NCBI RefSeq assembly: GCF_900112065.1
Contig: NZ_FOKE01000001.1
Coordinates: 793,200-857,199, forward strand
DNA length: 64,000 nt
Direction: 5' to 3'
Source: Cohnella sp. OV330
Lineage (GTDB): Bacteria > Bacillota > Bacilli > Paenibacillales > Paenibacillaceae
The notes beneath the pieces are model-generated. The model had not been told where the DNA came from. It saw nothing but the letters and a program-made list of their open reading frames with translations, and did no database searches. Shown in pieces: positions 6,883 to 14,523 of the stretch. The first letter of the stretch is position 1; the number at the start of each line of letters is the position of its first letter. A program made the position numbers and the translations under genes.

Positions 6883-9531
6883 TTGCCTTCCGATATCATC
6901 CTGCGAACGAAAATACGCATCCCTCCCGTTCGCCGCGACGGCGTCGTCCGGACGAGACTGCTCGAGCGGATGGACCAAGCCGTTCTTGGCGGCAGGCTGA
7001 CGCTGCTTATCGCCCCGGCGGGCTTCGGCAAGACGACGCTGCTGGCCCAGTTTCTGACGGAACGGGCGGAGCCCGCGGCATGGCTGTCGCTGGACGACAC
7101 GGATAACGACCCGGCCAAGTTCTGGCGTTACTTCATTCAAGCTGTCGGCGCCTCGATCCCCGAGCTTCCCGAGCGGGCGCTCCCTCTCCTCGATGCGTAC
7201 CCGAACGTTTCGCGCGAGACGATGATGGACATGCTCCTTCGGGAAATGGACGAATATGCCCTGCTGACCGGGCAGCGTCTCGCGATCGCGCTGGACGACT
7301 ACCATGCCGTCCATGACGAGCGGATCCACGACGGCCTCGCGTATTTGATCGATCATTTGCCCGATGGCGCGCACCTGATCCTCGCGAGCCGCGCGCAGCC
7401 GCCGGTCAAAGCCGCGAAGTGGCGCGCGCGCGGCCAGAGCACCGAGATCGCAGGCGGCGAATTGACATTCACGGCCGAAGAGACGCGTCGGTTTTGCGAG
7501 CATACGGCCAAGCTCAGCCTGACGGCCGAGCAGGTCGACCAGATCATGGCTTGGACGGAAGGCTGGGCGGCGATCGTCCAGATCCTGTCCGTGTCGCTCG
7601 AAGGCAAGGACCTTTGGCCCCTGAACCGGCCGGACGGACAAATGGCGAGCGGTCATGAAAACATTATGGAGTACTTGGCGGAAGAGGTGCTGGCCCGGCT
7701 GCCCGACGAATTGAGGCGGTTTCTGCTCGATACGTCCGTACCCGAGCGGTTCGATGCCGGCACCTGCGACGCGCTGACGGGGCGGGACGACGGCGTCCGC
7801 ATGCTGAGCGAGCTCCGCAGGCGCAACCTGTTTCTCGTCCCGCTGGACGACGGCGGCGTTTGGTTCAGATATCACCATATTTTCCGGGACGTGCTGAAGA
7901 ACCATCTGCTTCGCGAAGACGCTGCGCGGTCGAGGCAGCTCTCCCGCGTCGCGGCGCTGCGTTTTAGCGAGCTCGGCCTCCACGACGAAGCGATGGAGCA
8001 GGTCGTTCAAGGGGGCAACGACGAACTGGCTGCCGAGCTGCTGCAGCGCCATCTGTACGGCGTGCTCGGGCGCGGCGAATTCTCGACGCTGCTGCGCTGG
8101 ATGGAGGCGATCTCGCCTTCGTCGCTGCCTGCCGAGCTGCATTTGCTTCGCGCGTTCGCGCTTGTCGTCACCGGTCAATACCCTGCCGCGGAGGCGGCGC
8201 TGATCTCGCTCGAGCAGGACATACAAGCGTTGCCCGACGACGGACGGCGCGGACAATTGCAGAGCGGCCTGTTTTTCGTCAAAGTAAACTACGCCTTTTC
8301 TACCGGCGACTACGACCAATGGTTGAAGTACGCGGACCGCATTCCCGACATGCTGCCGGAGAGCCCGCTGTTTTACAACTTGAACTACAACCGCAGCGAG
8401 CCGCTGGTCAGACGCACGCTGTTCGGCCTGAACGGCGCGATCCCGCCGAACACGAACGTCATCGCGCTGCGAATGGTCGACATCATGAACGCTCATGGGT
8501 GGAAGCAATCGTTGTTCTCGCAATACGTGATTCAATCCGTCGCCGAAGGTTACTTCGAATGGGACAGGCTGTCCGAGGCCGATGCGCTGCTGAAGGAAGT
8601 CGAGACGATCGCCTATCTGAAACGGTGCGCGGGCCTGTACGTCCCCTGTCGGATCACGATGGCGCGATGCCTCCAGGCTCGCGGACGCGGCGAAGAAGCG
8701 CGGGGATTGCTGCAAGCCACGGCGGAGACGGCCCGTGACTGGAATGAGCCGCGTTGGGAGATGCCGCTGGCCGCGTACGAGGCCCGCTTCGCGCTGGCCG
8801 AAGGCGACTTGCCCGGCGCCGAGCGACTCTTGAAGCGGACCGGCGTCGGACCTGCCGACGTACCTACGTTGTATCGGGAAACGGAGTATATGACGCTCGC
8901 CAGGCTGCTGGGCGCAAGACGCAAGGAGAAGGAAGCGCTGAAGCTGTTGGAGGGCCTCTCCGCGCTGGGCGCTCGCGAACGCAGCCTGATCACGACGGTG
9001 GACGCGGCCGTGTTAAGCGCGCTGCTCGAATGGCAGCGCGGCCGACGCGAAGCGGGCCTGGACCGGCTTCACGAGGCGCTCGCTGCAGGCGCGGCGAACG
9101 AATATGTGCGCAGCTTTACCGGCGAAGGCAAGCCGATGCTGGCGCTGCTGCGGGCATACCGGGCGCAGCGGCTGCCGGCCGTCGCCGTCGGCGAAGAATC
9201 GGTGGCCGGCCGCGATGAGGCCAATGGCGGCGTACCGTCGGCCTACGTCGACGGGCTTGTCGTCAGGCTGGAGGCCGAGCTTGAAGCGGCGGGCGCTTCG
9301 GCCGCCGGAGACGTCCACGACGGCGAACGGCTGATCGAGCCGCTCACGGAAAAGGAGCTGGCGCTGCTGCAGGAGCTCGATCGGGGCGCGACGAATCGCG
9401 AGTCGGCCGCGAAGCTTCAATTGACGGAGGGCACCGTCAAGGTGTACCTGAGCCGCGTCTACGCCAAGCTAGGCGTCTCGTCGCGGACCCAGGCGCTCAA
9501 CCGCGCGCGAGAGCTGCGGTTGTTGGATTGA
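6883..9531 (+). CDS. MalT-like LuxR-family transcriptional regulator (STAND ATPase)
   Basis: An 882-residue LAL-type regulator. It opens with RTKIRIPPVRRDGVVRTRLLERM, has a Walker A at APAGFGKTTLL and a Walker B-like ALDDYH, then a long helical repeat (TPR-like) sensor region. It ends in a LuxR/GerE helix-turn-helix (LTEKELALLQELDRGATNRESAAKLQLTEGTVKVYLSRVYAKLGVSSR). Such proteins bind a sugar or other inducer, oligomerise with ATP and activate transcription. The TTG start follows GAGGT by seven bases. It is divergent from the SLH gene, a possible target, but the sequence gives no proof. The target regulon is unknown. Confidence 0.92.
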   Translation: MPSDIILRTKIRIPPVRRDGVVRTRLLERMDQAVLGGRLTLLIAPAGFGKTTLLAQFLTERAEPAAWLSLDDTDNDPAKFWRYFIQAVGASIPELPERALPLLDAYPNVSRETMMDMLLREMDEYALLTGQRLAIALDDYHAVHDERIHDGLAYLIDHLPDGAHLILASRAQPPVKAAKWRARGQSTEIAGGELTFTAEETRRFCEHTAKLSLTAEQVDQIMAWTEGWAAIVQILSVSLEGKDLWPLNRPDGQMASGHENIMEYLAEEVLARLPDELRRFLLDTSVPERFDAGTCDALTGRDDGVRMLSELRRRNLFLVPLDDGGVWFRYHHIFRDVLKNHLLREDAARSRQLSRVAALRFSELGLHDEAMEQVVQGGNDELAAELLQRHLYGVLGRGEFSTLLRWMEAISPSSLPAELHLLRAFALVVTGQYPAAEAALISLEQDIQALPDDGRRGQLQSGLFFVKVNYAFSTGDYDQWLKYADRIPDMLPESPLFYNLNYNRSEPLVRRTLFGLNGAIPPNTNVIALRMVDIMNAHGWKQSLFSQYVIQSVAEGYFEWDRLSEADALLKEVETIAYLKRCAGLYVPCRITMARCLQARGRGEEARGLLQATAETARDWNEPRWEMPLAAYEARFALAEGDLPGAERLLKRTGVGPADVPTLYRETEYMTLARLLGARRKEKEALKLLEGLSALGARERSLITTVDAAVLSALLEWQRGRREAGLDRLHEALAAGAANEYVRSFTGEGKPMLALLRAYRAQRLPAVAVGEESVAGRDEANGGVPSAYVDGLVVRLEAELEAAGASAAGDVHDGERLIEPLTEKELALLQELDRGATNRESAAKLQLTEGTVKVYLSRVYAKLGVSSRTQALNRARELRLLD

Positions 9532-9578
9532 GTTTGTTGGACGACGCTTGTCCGCTGATTCAACCGCGCTCGAACGGC

Positions 9579-9896
9579 ATCGCCTCTCGTAGTGAAGGCG
9601 ATCCGCTCTTCTCGCCGCGGACGAGCACCCACGCCTCTCGTAGAGAAGGCGATGCGCTCTTCTCGCCGCGGGCGAAAGCCATCGCCTCTCGTAGTGAAGG
9701 CGATCCGCTCTTCTCGCCGCGAACGGCCGCCATCGCCTCTCGTAGTGAAGGCGATCCGCACTTTCAGCAGCGGACGAGCGCCATCGCCTCTCGTAGTGAA
9801 GGCGATCCGCTCTTCTCGCCGCGGACGAACGTCATCGCCTGCTGTAGAGCAGGCGATCCGCTCATCCGCCGCGGAACCTCTCGTAGAGCAGGCGAT
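9579..9896. repeat. Palindrome array A (51-bp tandem units)
   Basis: Seven tandem units between two convergent genes fill most of the 388-base gap. Each carries a 24-base inverted repeat with arms ATCGCCT and AGGCGAT around a core containing GTAG. Starts at 9579, 9630, 9681, 9732, 9783 and 9834 are exactly 51 apart; the last, degenerate copy is 39 later. Spacers are also conserved (CCGCTCTTCTCGCCGCGG). The copy at 9834 has a ten-base-pair perfect stem because both inner triplets changed together. The array is open in several frames because 51 is divisible by three, but no good ribosome binding site introduces it. Confidence 0.9.
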
Positions 9897-9919
9897 CCGC
9901 CTTCGCTTCACGCCTCTGC

Positions 9920-10114
9920 CTATTTAAACGACAACCCCTTCTCCGCGAGCGCTTGTTCTAACGTATCGATCCCCTTGCGGCCCATGCCGTGCAGTTTGAG
10001 AACGTCCCCTGCCGTCCAGTCTGCCAGCTGATCGAGCCGTTCGATGCCCGCGCCGGCCAGCGCGCGCAGTGCCGGCTTCGATAATCCTTTCGGCCAATCG
10101 TGCTTTCCCTCCAC
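9920..10114 (-). CDS. Small helix-hairpin-helix protein resembling the RNA polymerase alpha C-terminal domain
   Basis: A 64-residue protein made only of tandem helix-hairpin-helix motifs: LSKPALRALAGAGIERLDQLADW, then LKLHGMGRKGIDTLEQALAEKGL. This resembles the alpha-CTD of RNA polymerase and stand-alone HhH DNA-binding proteins. The GTG start has GAGGAGG seven bases upstream, which makes it a convincing small gene despite its size. It probably binds DNA non-specifically; function unknown. Confidence 0.82.
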   Translation of the reverse strand: MEGKHDWPKGLSKPALRALAGAGIERLDQLADWTAGDVLKLHGMGRKGIDTLEQALAEKGLSFK

Positions 10115-10310
10115 CTCGCCACCTCCTCTTTGAATGGGTCGAGCCCTAACATGGAGACCACCTTACATTTTACCCCCATCTACATAATCCTTCCATTCCG
10201 CAAACCATTCCCGATTTCCGGCATACGTCCGGCAACTTCTCGTCACGGCGATTCGTCTAACTTCATGAAGGTTAAACTACAACCAACATGAAGAAACGGA
10301 GATGACAGTC

Positions 10311-11615
10311 ATGCCGAAATTCAAAAGGCTCAGCCTCCTGCTGGCCTCGTCCATACTCGCAGCGTCGCTTGCCGCATGCGGCCAGAATGGGAACGCAGCG
10401 TCTTCCGGCGACGCGACAGCGACCGTATCCGCTACCGTACCTGCTTCCGACGCAGCAGGCGCGACGTCCCCAACGGCTTCGAGCTCCGAGGCCGCTGCAG
10501 CTTCCCCTTCCGCCGTCCCCGCGCAAACCGCGTCCGCGGAACCAAGCGCTTCGCATTCCGCCTCGCCGTCGGCGGCAGCGTCCGAACCGCAGCAGGCCGT
10601 TCTCGGAACGCCGACGGCGCTCCGTATGGCGGGCACCAAGATCGGCTGGACGGGCGGCAAAGGTTGGATCGCCAGAACCGACGACGGCGGCAAAACCTGG
10701 CATACGCAATACAAGCACGATTACGAAGTGCTGCAAATTTTCGCGCTGAACGATCAGCAAGCTTGGGCCACGCTCGATATCGGCGACTCCAAAGCCGTAA
10801 AGCTCGTGAAGACAACGGACGGCGGCAAAAACTGGAGCGATGCGGGACAGATACCGAGCTACGCCTTCTTCCATTTCGTCAATGAAAACGAAGCGTTCAG
10901 CGGTCAATGGACCACCCGCGACGGCGGCAAAACGTGGCAGGAGCTTTCTGTTCCCAAGGGCCAAGTCGGCGACGTTTATTTCCACGATCGAAGCAACGGC
11001 TGGGCCGTCACCCAGACGGCAGGGAAAAAATTCAGCTTCCTTCGCACGCAAGACGGCGGAAAGACGTGGACCTCCGTCTACTCGAAGGCTTGGGAAGAGC
11101 AGTTGAACGGCACGGTCATTCGCTCCGCCGGCAAAAACGACGCCTGGATCGAGCTGATCGGCGGTTCGGGAATGACCCAGACGTCGTATTCGCTCTTCCA
11201 CACCGCGGACGGCGGCAAGAGCTGGCAGCCTGTCGTCGCCAACAGCACCGCCGGCGCAGGACCCGCTCCCGGATTTAAAATGGACGACAAAGGCGTGCCG
11301 TCCAACGAGGGAAGCTCGCCGGGCACGCTGTACGTGGTCGATACGAAAACGGCCTTCCTGGGCGGCCAGTGCCAGGCCTGCGACAAACCGAACACGCTGG
11401 GCTATACGACGGACGGCGGCAAAACTTGGGTGAACGACAAGCCGCAGCTTCCGGGGTACGGCCAGCAGCTAATCGCAGCCGCAGACGCCAAGCATGTCTC
11501 CTGGATTCTCACAGATTCGGAGAATTCCTCCGTAATGTACGTGTCGCAAGACAGCGGCGCGCACTGGACCAAGACGCATACGTTCGCCAAACCTAAAGCC
11601 AGCGCTGCAAAGTAA
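10311..11615 (+). CDS. BNR/Asp-box repeat lipoprotein (Ycf48-like propeller)
   Basis: A 434-residue exported lipoprotein. The signal peptide ends in the lipobox LAAC, followed by a long Ala/Ser/Pro-rich linker to about residue 95. The rest is a beta-propeller with at least six Asp boxes of the form S/T-x-D-G-G-K-T-W (RTDDGGKTW, KTTDGGKNW, TTRDGGKTW, RTQDGGKTW, HTADGGKSW, YTTDGGKTW) and a final degenerate SQDSGAHW. The fold is that of sialidase/BNR proteins and of the photosystem assembly factor Ycf48, but no sialidase catalytic residues were recognised. ATG at 10311 is preferred over 10302 because GGAG lies nine bases before it. Role unknown; a surface scaffold is likely. Confidence 0.85.
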   Translation: MPKFKRLSLLLASSILAASLAACGQNGNAASSGDATATVSATVPASDAAGATSPTASSSEAAAASPSAVPAQTASAEPSASHSASPSAAASEPQQAVLGTPTALRMAGTKIGWTGGKGWIARTDDGGKTWHTQYKHDYEVLQIFALNDQQAWATLDIGDSKAVKLVKTTDGGKNWSDAGQIPSYAFFHFVNENEAFSGQWTTRDGGKTWQELSVPKGQVGDVYFHDRSNGWAVTQTAGKKFSFLRTQDGGKTWTSVYSKAWEEQLNGTVIRSAGKNDAWIELIGGSGMTQTSYSLFHTADGGKSWQPVVANSTAGAGPAPGFKMDDKGVPSNEGSSPGTLYVVDTKTAFLGGQCQACDKPNTLGYTTDGGKTWVNDKPQLPGYGQQLIAAADAKHVSWILTDSENSSVMYVSQDSGAHWTKTHTFAKPKASAAK

Positions 11616-11627
11616 CCGTTCAACATG

Positions 11628-11680
11628 AAAAAAGAAGCTTCAAGGCCGCTTTATGCGGACCTGAAGCTTCTTTTTCTTTT
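11628..11680. terminator. Bidirectional terminator between BNR lipoprotein gene and lspA
   Basis: AAAAAAGAAGCTTCA pairs with TGAAGCTTCTTTTTC around an inner GGCCGC/GCGGACC part. It lies 13 bases after one stop codon and 10 bases from the other. Confidence 0.92.
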
Positions 11681-11689
11681 CAAATCGAC

Positions 11690-12226
11690 TCAGCATTCCC
11701 TCGGTTCCCCGATGTCAGGTTCCGGATCTTTCTTAGCCGCCCGCGCGTCCAGCAGCATTCCGACGATCCCCAGCAGCACGCCGATGTTGATCGCAATATC
11801 GGCCAAGTTCATGATGCCTCCGCCGACTGTCCATTCCAGGAAGTCGGTCACCCGCGCGAAAAGCAGCCGATCGATTGCGTTGCCTACGGCGCCGCCGGCG
11901 AAGAACCCGGCGCCCGCCACAAGCCAGGGATTGCTCAGCTTGCCCTTGCGCTGCGCGTAGACGACCCAGACGACGACCGCGATCGCCACCGGAATGAAAA
12001 TTCGTCCCCAACCCTCGAACGAACTTCCTGCCGCGCCCGTATTTTCGAAATGGGTAAACCGCAGAACGCCGGGCCAGAACAAGTGGCTATCCCCCACAGG
12101 CAACGCGTTGCGGACCGCAATCTTGGACAACTGATCGATTGCGATGACGGCAAAGAGCACGATATAGACAAGCCCGAATCGACTGTGCCACGGGCGGTTA
12201 AGCATATCTGCAGACGGCCCGGTCAT
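11690..12226 (-). CDS. lspA: Lipoprotein signal peptidase (signal peptidase II)
   Basis: A 178-residue aspartic peptidase with four membrane helices that cleaves the signal peptide of prolipoproteins, such as the several lipoproteins in this window. The family blocks are all present: DQLSKIAV, FENTGAAGSSF, GGAVGNAIDR, RVTDFLEW and NLADIAINIG, the last two carrying the catalytic aspartates (about 128 and 143). ATG at 12226 follows GGAGGG by seven bases. A 15-codon leader ORF ends by overlapping this ATG (ATGA), so translation may be coupled. No rluD-like partner is adjacent. Confidence 0.96.
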   Translation of the reverse strand: MTGPSADMLNRPWHSRFGLVYIVLFAVIAIDQLSKIAVRNALPVGDSHLFWPGVLRFTHFENTGAAGSSFEGWGRIFIPVAIAVVVWVVYAQRKGKLSNPWLVAGAGFFAGGAVGNAIDRLLFARVTDFLEWTVGGGIMNLADIAINIGVLLGIVGMLLDARAAKKDPEPDIGEPREC

Positions 12227-12270
12227 GGTGTACCCTCCGACGGGCCTCTGCCCGGTTTGACGCTGTGCAT
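12223..12270 (-). CDS. 15-residue leader peptide overlapping lspA
   Basis: The minus strand has AAGGAGGG, seven bases, then ATG and fourteen further codons (MHSVKPGRGPSEGTP) ending in TGA, which overlaps the lspA start as ATGA. The ribosome binding site is as strong as that of lspA itself, so ribosomes should load here. The peptide resembles nothing I know; a coupling or attenuation role is inferred. It could also be a chance ORF. Confidence 0.5.
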   Translation of the reverse strand: MHSVKPGRGPSEGTP

Positions 12271-12425
12271 GGCGATCCCTCCTTTATGCCTAAGTATACG
12301 CGATCGAGGAGTCGGTCGTTGCGTTCAATTGTCCGCGTCGGCTTTGTTTAAGGGCCTGGAAGCGTCGCTCAGACGTTCAACCGCTCAACCAAGCCGTTCA
12401 ACCGTTCAGCCGATCCGTTGTCCGT

Positions 12426-13019
12426 TTAGGGATTCGCCGCCGGAGAGCTCGCGGGGGCTTGTCCGCCGTTGTCGCCGTTTTCTTCGCCCTGTCCAGTCTG
12501 TCCGCCCTGTCGGTTCTGTCCAGCCTGACCGCCCTGTCCGTTTTGTCCGCCTTGACCGTCCTGTCCAAACTGCCCGCCCTGCTGCATGCCGGGTCCGCCG
12601 AACCCGCCGCCTGGAAAGTCGCCTGGCGAGCGATGGACCATCTCGCCTCCGAGGTGTCCCGTATAACCGACCATCACGGCCGCGGCCAGCGCTGCGACGA
12701 GGAAGACCGGATGACTGCCGAAATCTTTCTTCTTGGCCCAAAGCAGAGAAAGACGCACGACGCTGATCGCGATCGCGAGGAACATCGTCAGCCTGCCGTA
12801 CATCTCGTGCTCTTCTACGTTCGGATTAGGCGACTCGGGACCCGTCAGCACGGACGCGATCGCCCCGAGCGTGCCTGCGATCAGGCACACGAGCCCGGCG
12901 TTGTTCCACTCTCTCTTCTTCCAGATCAGGCCGGCGAGGTCTAACAGAAAGCCGAAGATGAGCAGCACGATCGGAAAATGCGTTAAAATAAAATGCTTGT
13001 TGTCCCATAAATAATCCAT
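12426..13019 (-). CDS. DUF2231-like membrane protein with Gly/Gln-rich tail
   Basis: A 197-residue protein. The first 140 residues hold four hydrophobic segments with the THFPIVLLIFGFLLDL and TGHLGGEMVH blocks of the DUF2231 family (predicted quinone- or heme-related membrane proteins, function not established). The last 60 residues are low complexity, repeating GGQxGQ units. AAGGAGC precedes the ATG at a good distance. A palindrome matching the putative BlaI operator lies right upstream, and a terminator separates it from the M56 gene, so it probably has its own BlaI-controlled promoter. Confidence 0.75.
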   Translation of the reverse strand: MDYLWDNKHFILTHFPIVLLIFGFLLDLAGLIWKKREWNNAGLVCLIAGTLGAIASVLTGPESPNPNVEEHEMYGRLTMFLAIAISVVRLSLLWAKKKDFGSHPVFLVAALAAAVMVGYTGHLGGEMVHRSPGDFPGGGFGGPGMQQGGQFGQDGQGGQNGQGGQAGQNRQGGQTGQGEENGDNGGQAPASSPAANP

Positions 13020-13037
13020 TAAAATCGCTCCTTTTTT

Positions 13038-13056
13038 ACACTACTTCATGTAGTGT
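13038..13056. promoter_or_regulatory. Putative BlaI operator upstream of the DUF2231 gene
   Basis: ACACTAC-TTCAT-GTAGTGT is a perfect seven-base inverted repeat of the TACA-n-TGTA type bound by BlaI/MecI repressors. It lies between a weak TATACA -10 element (13062-13067, minus) and the gene's ribosome binding site. A similar site overlaps the blaI promoter. Confidence 0.65.
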
Positions 13057-13066
13057 TGATCTGTAT

Positions 13067-13088
13067 AAAAAACGGGCCGACAGGCCCG
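13067..13088 (-). terminator. Terminator after the blaI-M56 operon
   Basis: On the minus strand CGGGCC-TGTC-GGCCCG is followed by six T, thirteen bases after the stop of the M56 gene. Confidence 0.85.
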
Positions 13089-13100
13089 GGATATCTATTT

Positions 13101-13937
13101 TCAACCTAATGCCGCCAGGAGCACCAGCACCGCAAACGACAGCAGCGTCGCAGCGACCGGCGGCCTCCAGGAGGGCGAGTAATGCGGATCCAGCAAAAGT
13201 CGAATACGCACGTTGACGGACGCGTCCGCGAAAGATGCGCTCGCGGCGGGCACCTTCGCGGCTCCGCCCTGCCGAAGCAGCTTCAGCAGCGCGCTGCCCA
13301 ACTCCTTGGCGCCCCCGTTCGACGACGCGATCGCATGGCGGTCCGCCAGCACCTCGATCGCCGTCTTGTATTTTTCCTCCGCCCAGCCGAGCAGCGGTAC
13401 GTACCATAGCGCCGTGCGGCTCAGCGACAGCGCGAACAGCGCGAGCGGATCGCGCCGCCGCAGATGATGCCGTTCATGCGCCACCACCGCCGCGAGCTCG
13501 GCTGGCTCCAGCATCCGAAGCAGGCCCGTGGACAACACGATCCGCGGACGGAGAAAGCCGACGGTCATCGCGACAGGCGCGTCCGCGCGGATGATCGTCA
13601 ACCGCCGCAGGTCAAGACCGAACCGGCGCGCATAGCGCCTTGACAAGCGAGCGTCCGCGGTCCGCCGCAGCATGCCGGCGAAGCGCCTCGTGAAGACCGC
13701 CTCGCGGACGAGCTGTCTCGCGCAGACGGCCAGCGTCGAGACGAACACCGCGCTCATCAAGGGAAGCGATATGGGAAATCCTATGTAACGGAACCAAGCG
13801 ACGCAGTAGTCGAATAGCACGAACGGCAGCCTGATCCGGAATACGACCTTGAGCACGAACATCGCCATCTGCGCGGCTACGAACGCCGAGACGGACAACG
13901 ATGCGGCGAGCAGCCATCTCGAGCGGGCTTCCCACAT
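13101..13937 (-). CDS. BlaR1/MecR1-like M56 family membrane metallopeptidase, short form
   Basis: A 278-residue membrane protein with an N-terminal set of helices and the zinc peptidase motif VVAHERHHLRRRDPLAL (HExxH). In BlaR1 this domain is activated by ligand binding and leads to BlaI cleavage. Here the protein ends after a last membrane helix and lacks the penicillin-binding sensor domain of about 250 residues seen in BlaR1 and MecR1, so the signal it reads is probably not a beta-lactam. It starts two bases after the blaI stop, preceded by AAGGA, so both are co-translated. Confidence 0.88.
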   Translation of the reverse strand: MWEARSRWLLAASLSVSAFVAAQMAMFVLKVVFRIRLPFVLFDYCVAWFRYIGFPISLPLMSAVFVSTLAVCARQLVREAVFTRRFAGMLRRTADARLSRRYARRFGLDLRRLTIIRADAPVAMTVGFLRPRIVLSTGLLRMLEPAELAAVVAHERHHLRRRDPLALFALSLSRTALWYVPLLGWAEEKYKTAIEVLADRHAIASSNGGAKELGSALLKLLRQGGAAKVPAASASFADASVNVRIRLLLDPHYSPSWRPPVAATLLSFAVLVLLAALG

Positions 13938-13939
13938 GT

Positions 13940-14356
13940 TTATCGTTCCTTTTTAAGTTGTTTGATCTGCCGCTCCAACTGGTCCAGCAGATCGGGATCG
14001 ACCTGCTCCAAGGCATCGACCATATGCACGACCGCGCGCGAGCCGAACTCTTGCACCAGCTCGAAGGTCAGCTCCTTCGACTGCGCCTCGAGAAATTCTT
14101 CCCGACTGAGCACCGGGCGATAGCGATGAGATTTGGAAACCGCCTTTTTGCTCAAAATCCCTTTGTCCACCAGCCGGTTCATCACCGTCATCACCGTGTT
14201 GAAGCTCATTTCCTTATCCTTGTTCAGCGCTTGCTGAACTTCCTTGATCGTCAGCTCGCCCTCCGCGTCCCACAGCGCGGTCATGATCCTGGCTTCGAGC
14301 GGGCCGAAAAAACGCTCCAAGCCGTTGCCGTGAAATTTGAAATTTTGCAGCTTCAT
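13940..14356 (-). CDS. blaI: BlaI/MecI/CopY-family transcriptional repressor
   Basis: A 138-residue winged-helix repressor: FGPLEARIMTALWDAEGELTIKEVQQAL, then NTVMTVMNRLVDKGIL and SHRYRPVLSREEF, with a C-terminal dimerisation helix rich in Asp, Glu and Lys. Members bind TACA-type palindromes and are inactivated by cleavage through the partner M56 protease, here the next gene. The start is set at 14356, where AAGGAT stands nine bases upstream; the longer reading to 14374 would begin at the transcription start. Its own promoter carries a matching operator, pointing to autoregulation. Confidence 0.92.
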   Translation of the reverse strand: MKLQNFKFHGNGLERFFGPLEARIMTALWDAEGELTIKEVQQALNKDKEMSFNTVMTVMNRLVDKGILSKKAVSKSHRYRPVLSREEFLEAQSKELTFELVQEFGSRAVVHMVDALEQVDPDLLDQLERQIKQLKKER

Positions 14357-14372
14357 GTTCGACACATCCTTC

Positions 14373-14411
14373 ACACTACAGATTATAGTTTTCTGCGGGC
14401 CCGCTCGTCAA
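14373..14411 (-). promoter_or_regulatory. blaI promoter with overlapping operator
   Basis: On the minus strand TTGACG (14406-14411) and a perfect TATAAT (14382-14387) are 18 bases apart. The half-palindrome ACACTAC-n5-ATAGTTT at 14373-14391 overlaps the -10 and start region and shares seven leading bases with the perfect palindrome at 13038. Confidence 0.75.
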
Positions 14412-14454
14412 CGTTTGCTTGCATTTGCCGCGCCTCCTTCTTGGTCCAAATAAG

Positions 14455-14484
14455 TTGCACGCCGCACAAACATTTGTTTATAAT
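14455..14484 (+). promoter_or_regulatory. Promoter of the psuK-psuG operon
   Basis: TTGCAC (14455-14460) and TATAAT (14479-14484) are 18 bases apart, 40 bases before the psuK ATG. An inverted repeat AAACA-TT-TGTTT sits just before and over the -10 and could be an operator, perhaps for the HTH domain of PsuK itself (inference). Confidence 0.75.
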
Positions 14485-14523
14485 ACAGACATAAGTTTAA
14501 AAGGATAGCTGAAGGAGCTGCTT

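Noticed and set aside
6559..8715. 718-codon minus-strand frame opposite the MalT-like regulator
   Set aside because: Runs across the start of the SLH gene and antisense to a gene with complete Walker and LuxR motifs.
9579..9896. CRISPR array (about 24-base repeat with 27-base spacers); the same could be thought of arrays B-E
   Set aside because: Spacers in A are themselves repeated, repeats in B-E are degenerate and change orientation inside one array, arrays have only four to five units, and no cas gene is present.
9528..10031. Open reading frame of 167 codons through array A on the plus strand, and one of 150 codons on the minus strand
   Set aside because: Both stay open because the 51-bp period is divisible by three; neither has a convincing ribosome binding site, and both overlap real genes.
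12340..12430. Short repeats of CCGTTCAA type near the end of the DUF2231 gene
   Set aside because: Irregular spacing and low complexity; no palindromes or 51-base pitch.
13101..13937. Truncation of a full-length BlaR1 by a frameshift
   Set aside because: The sequence after the stop is a terminator and a promoter region with no remains of a sensor domain, so the short M56 form is probably the natural one.
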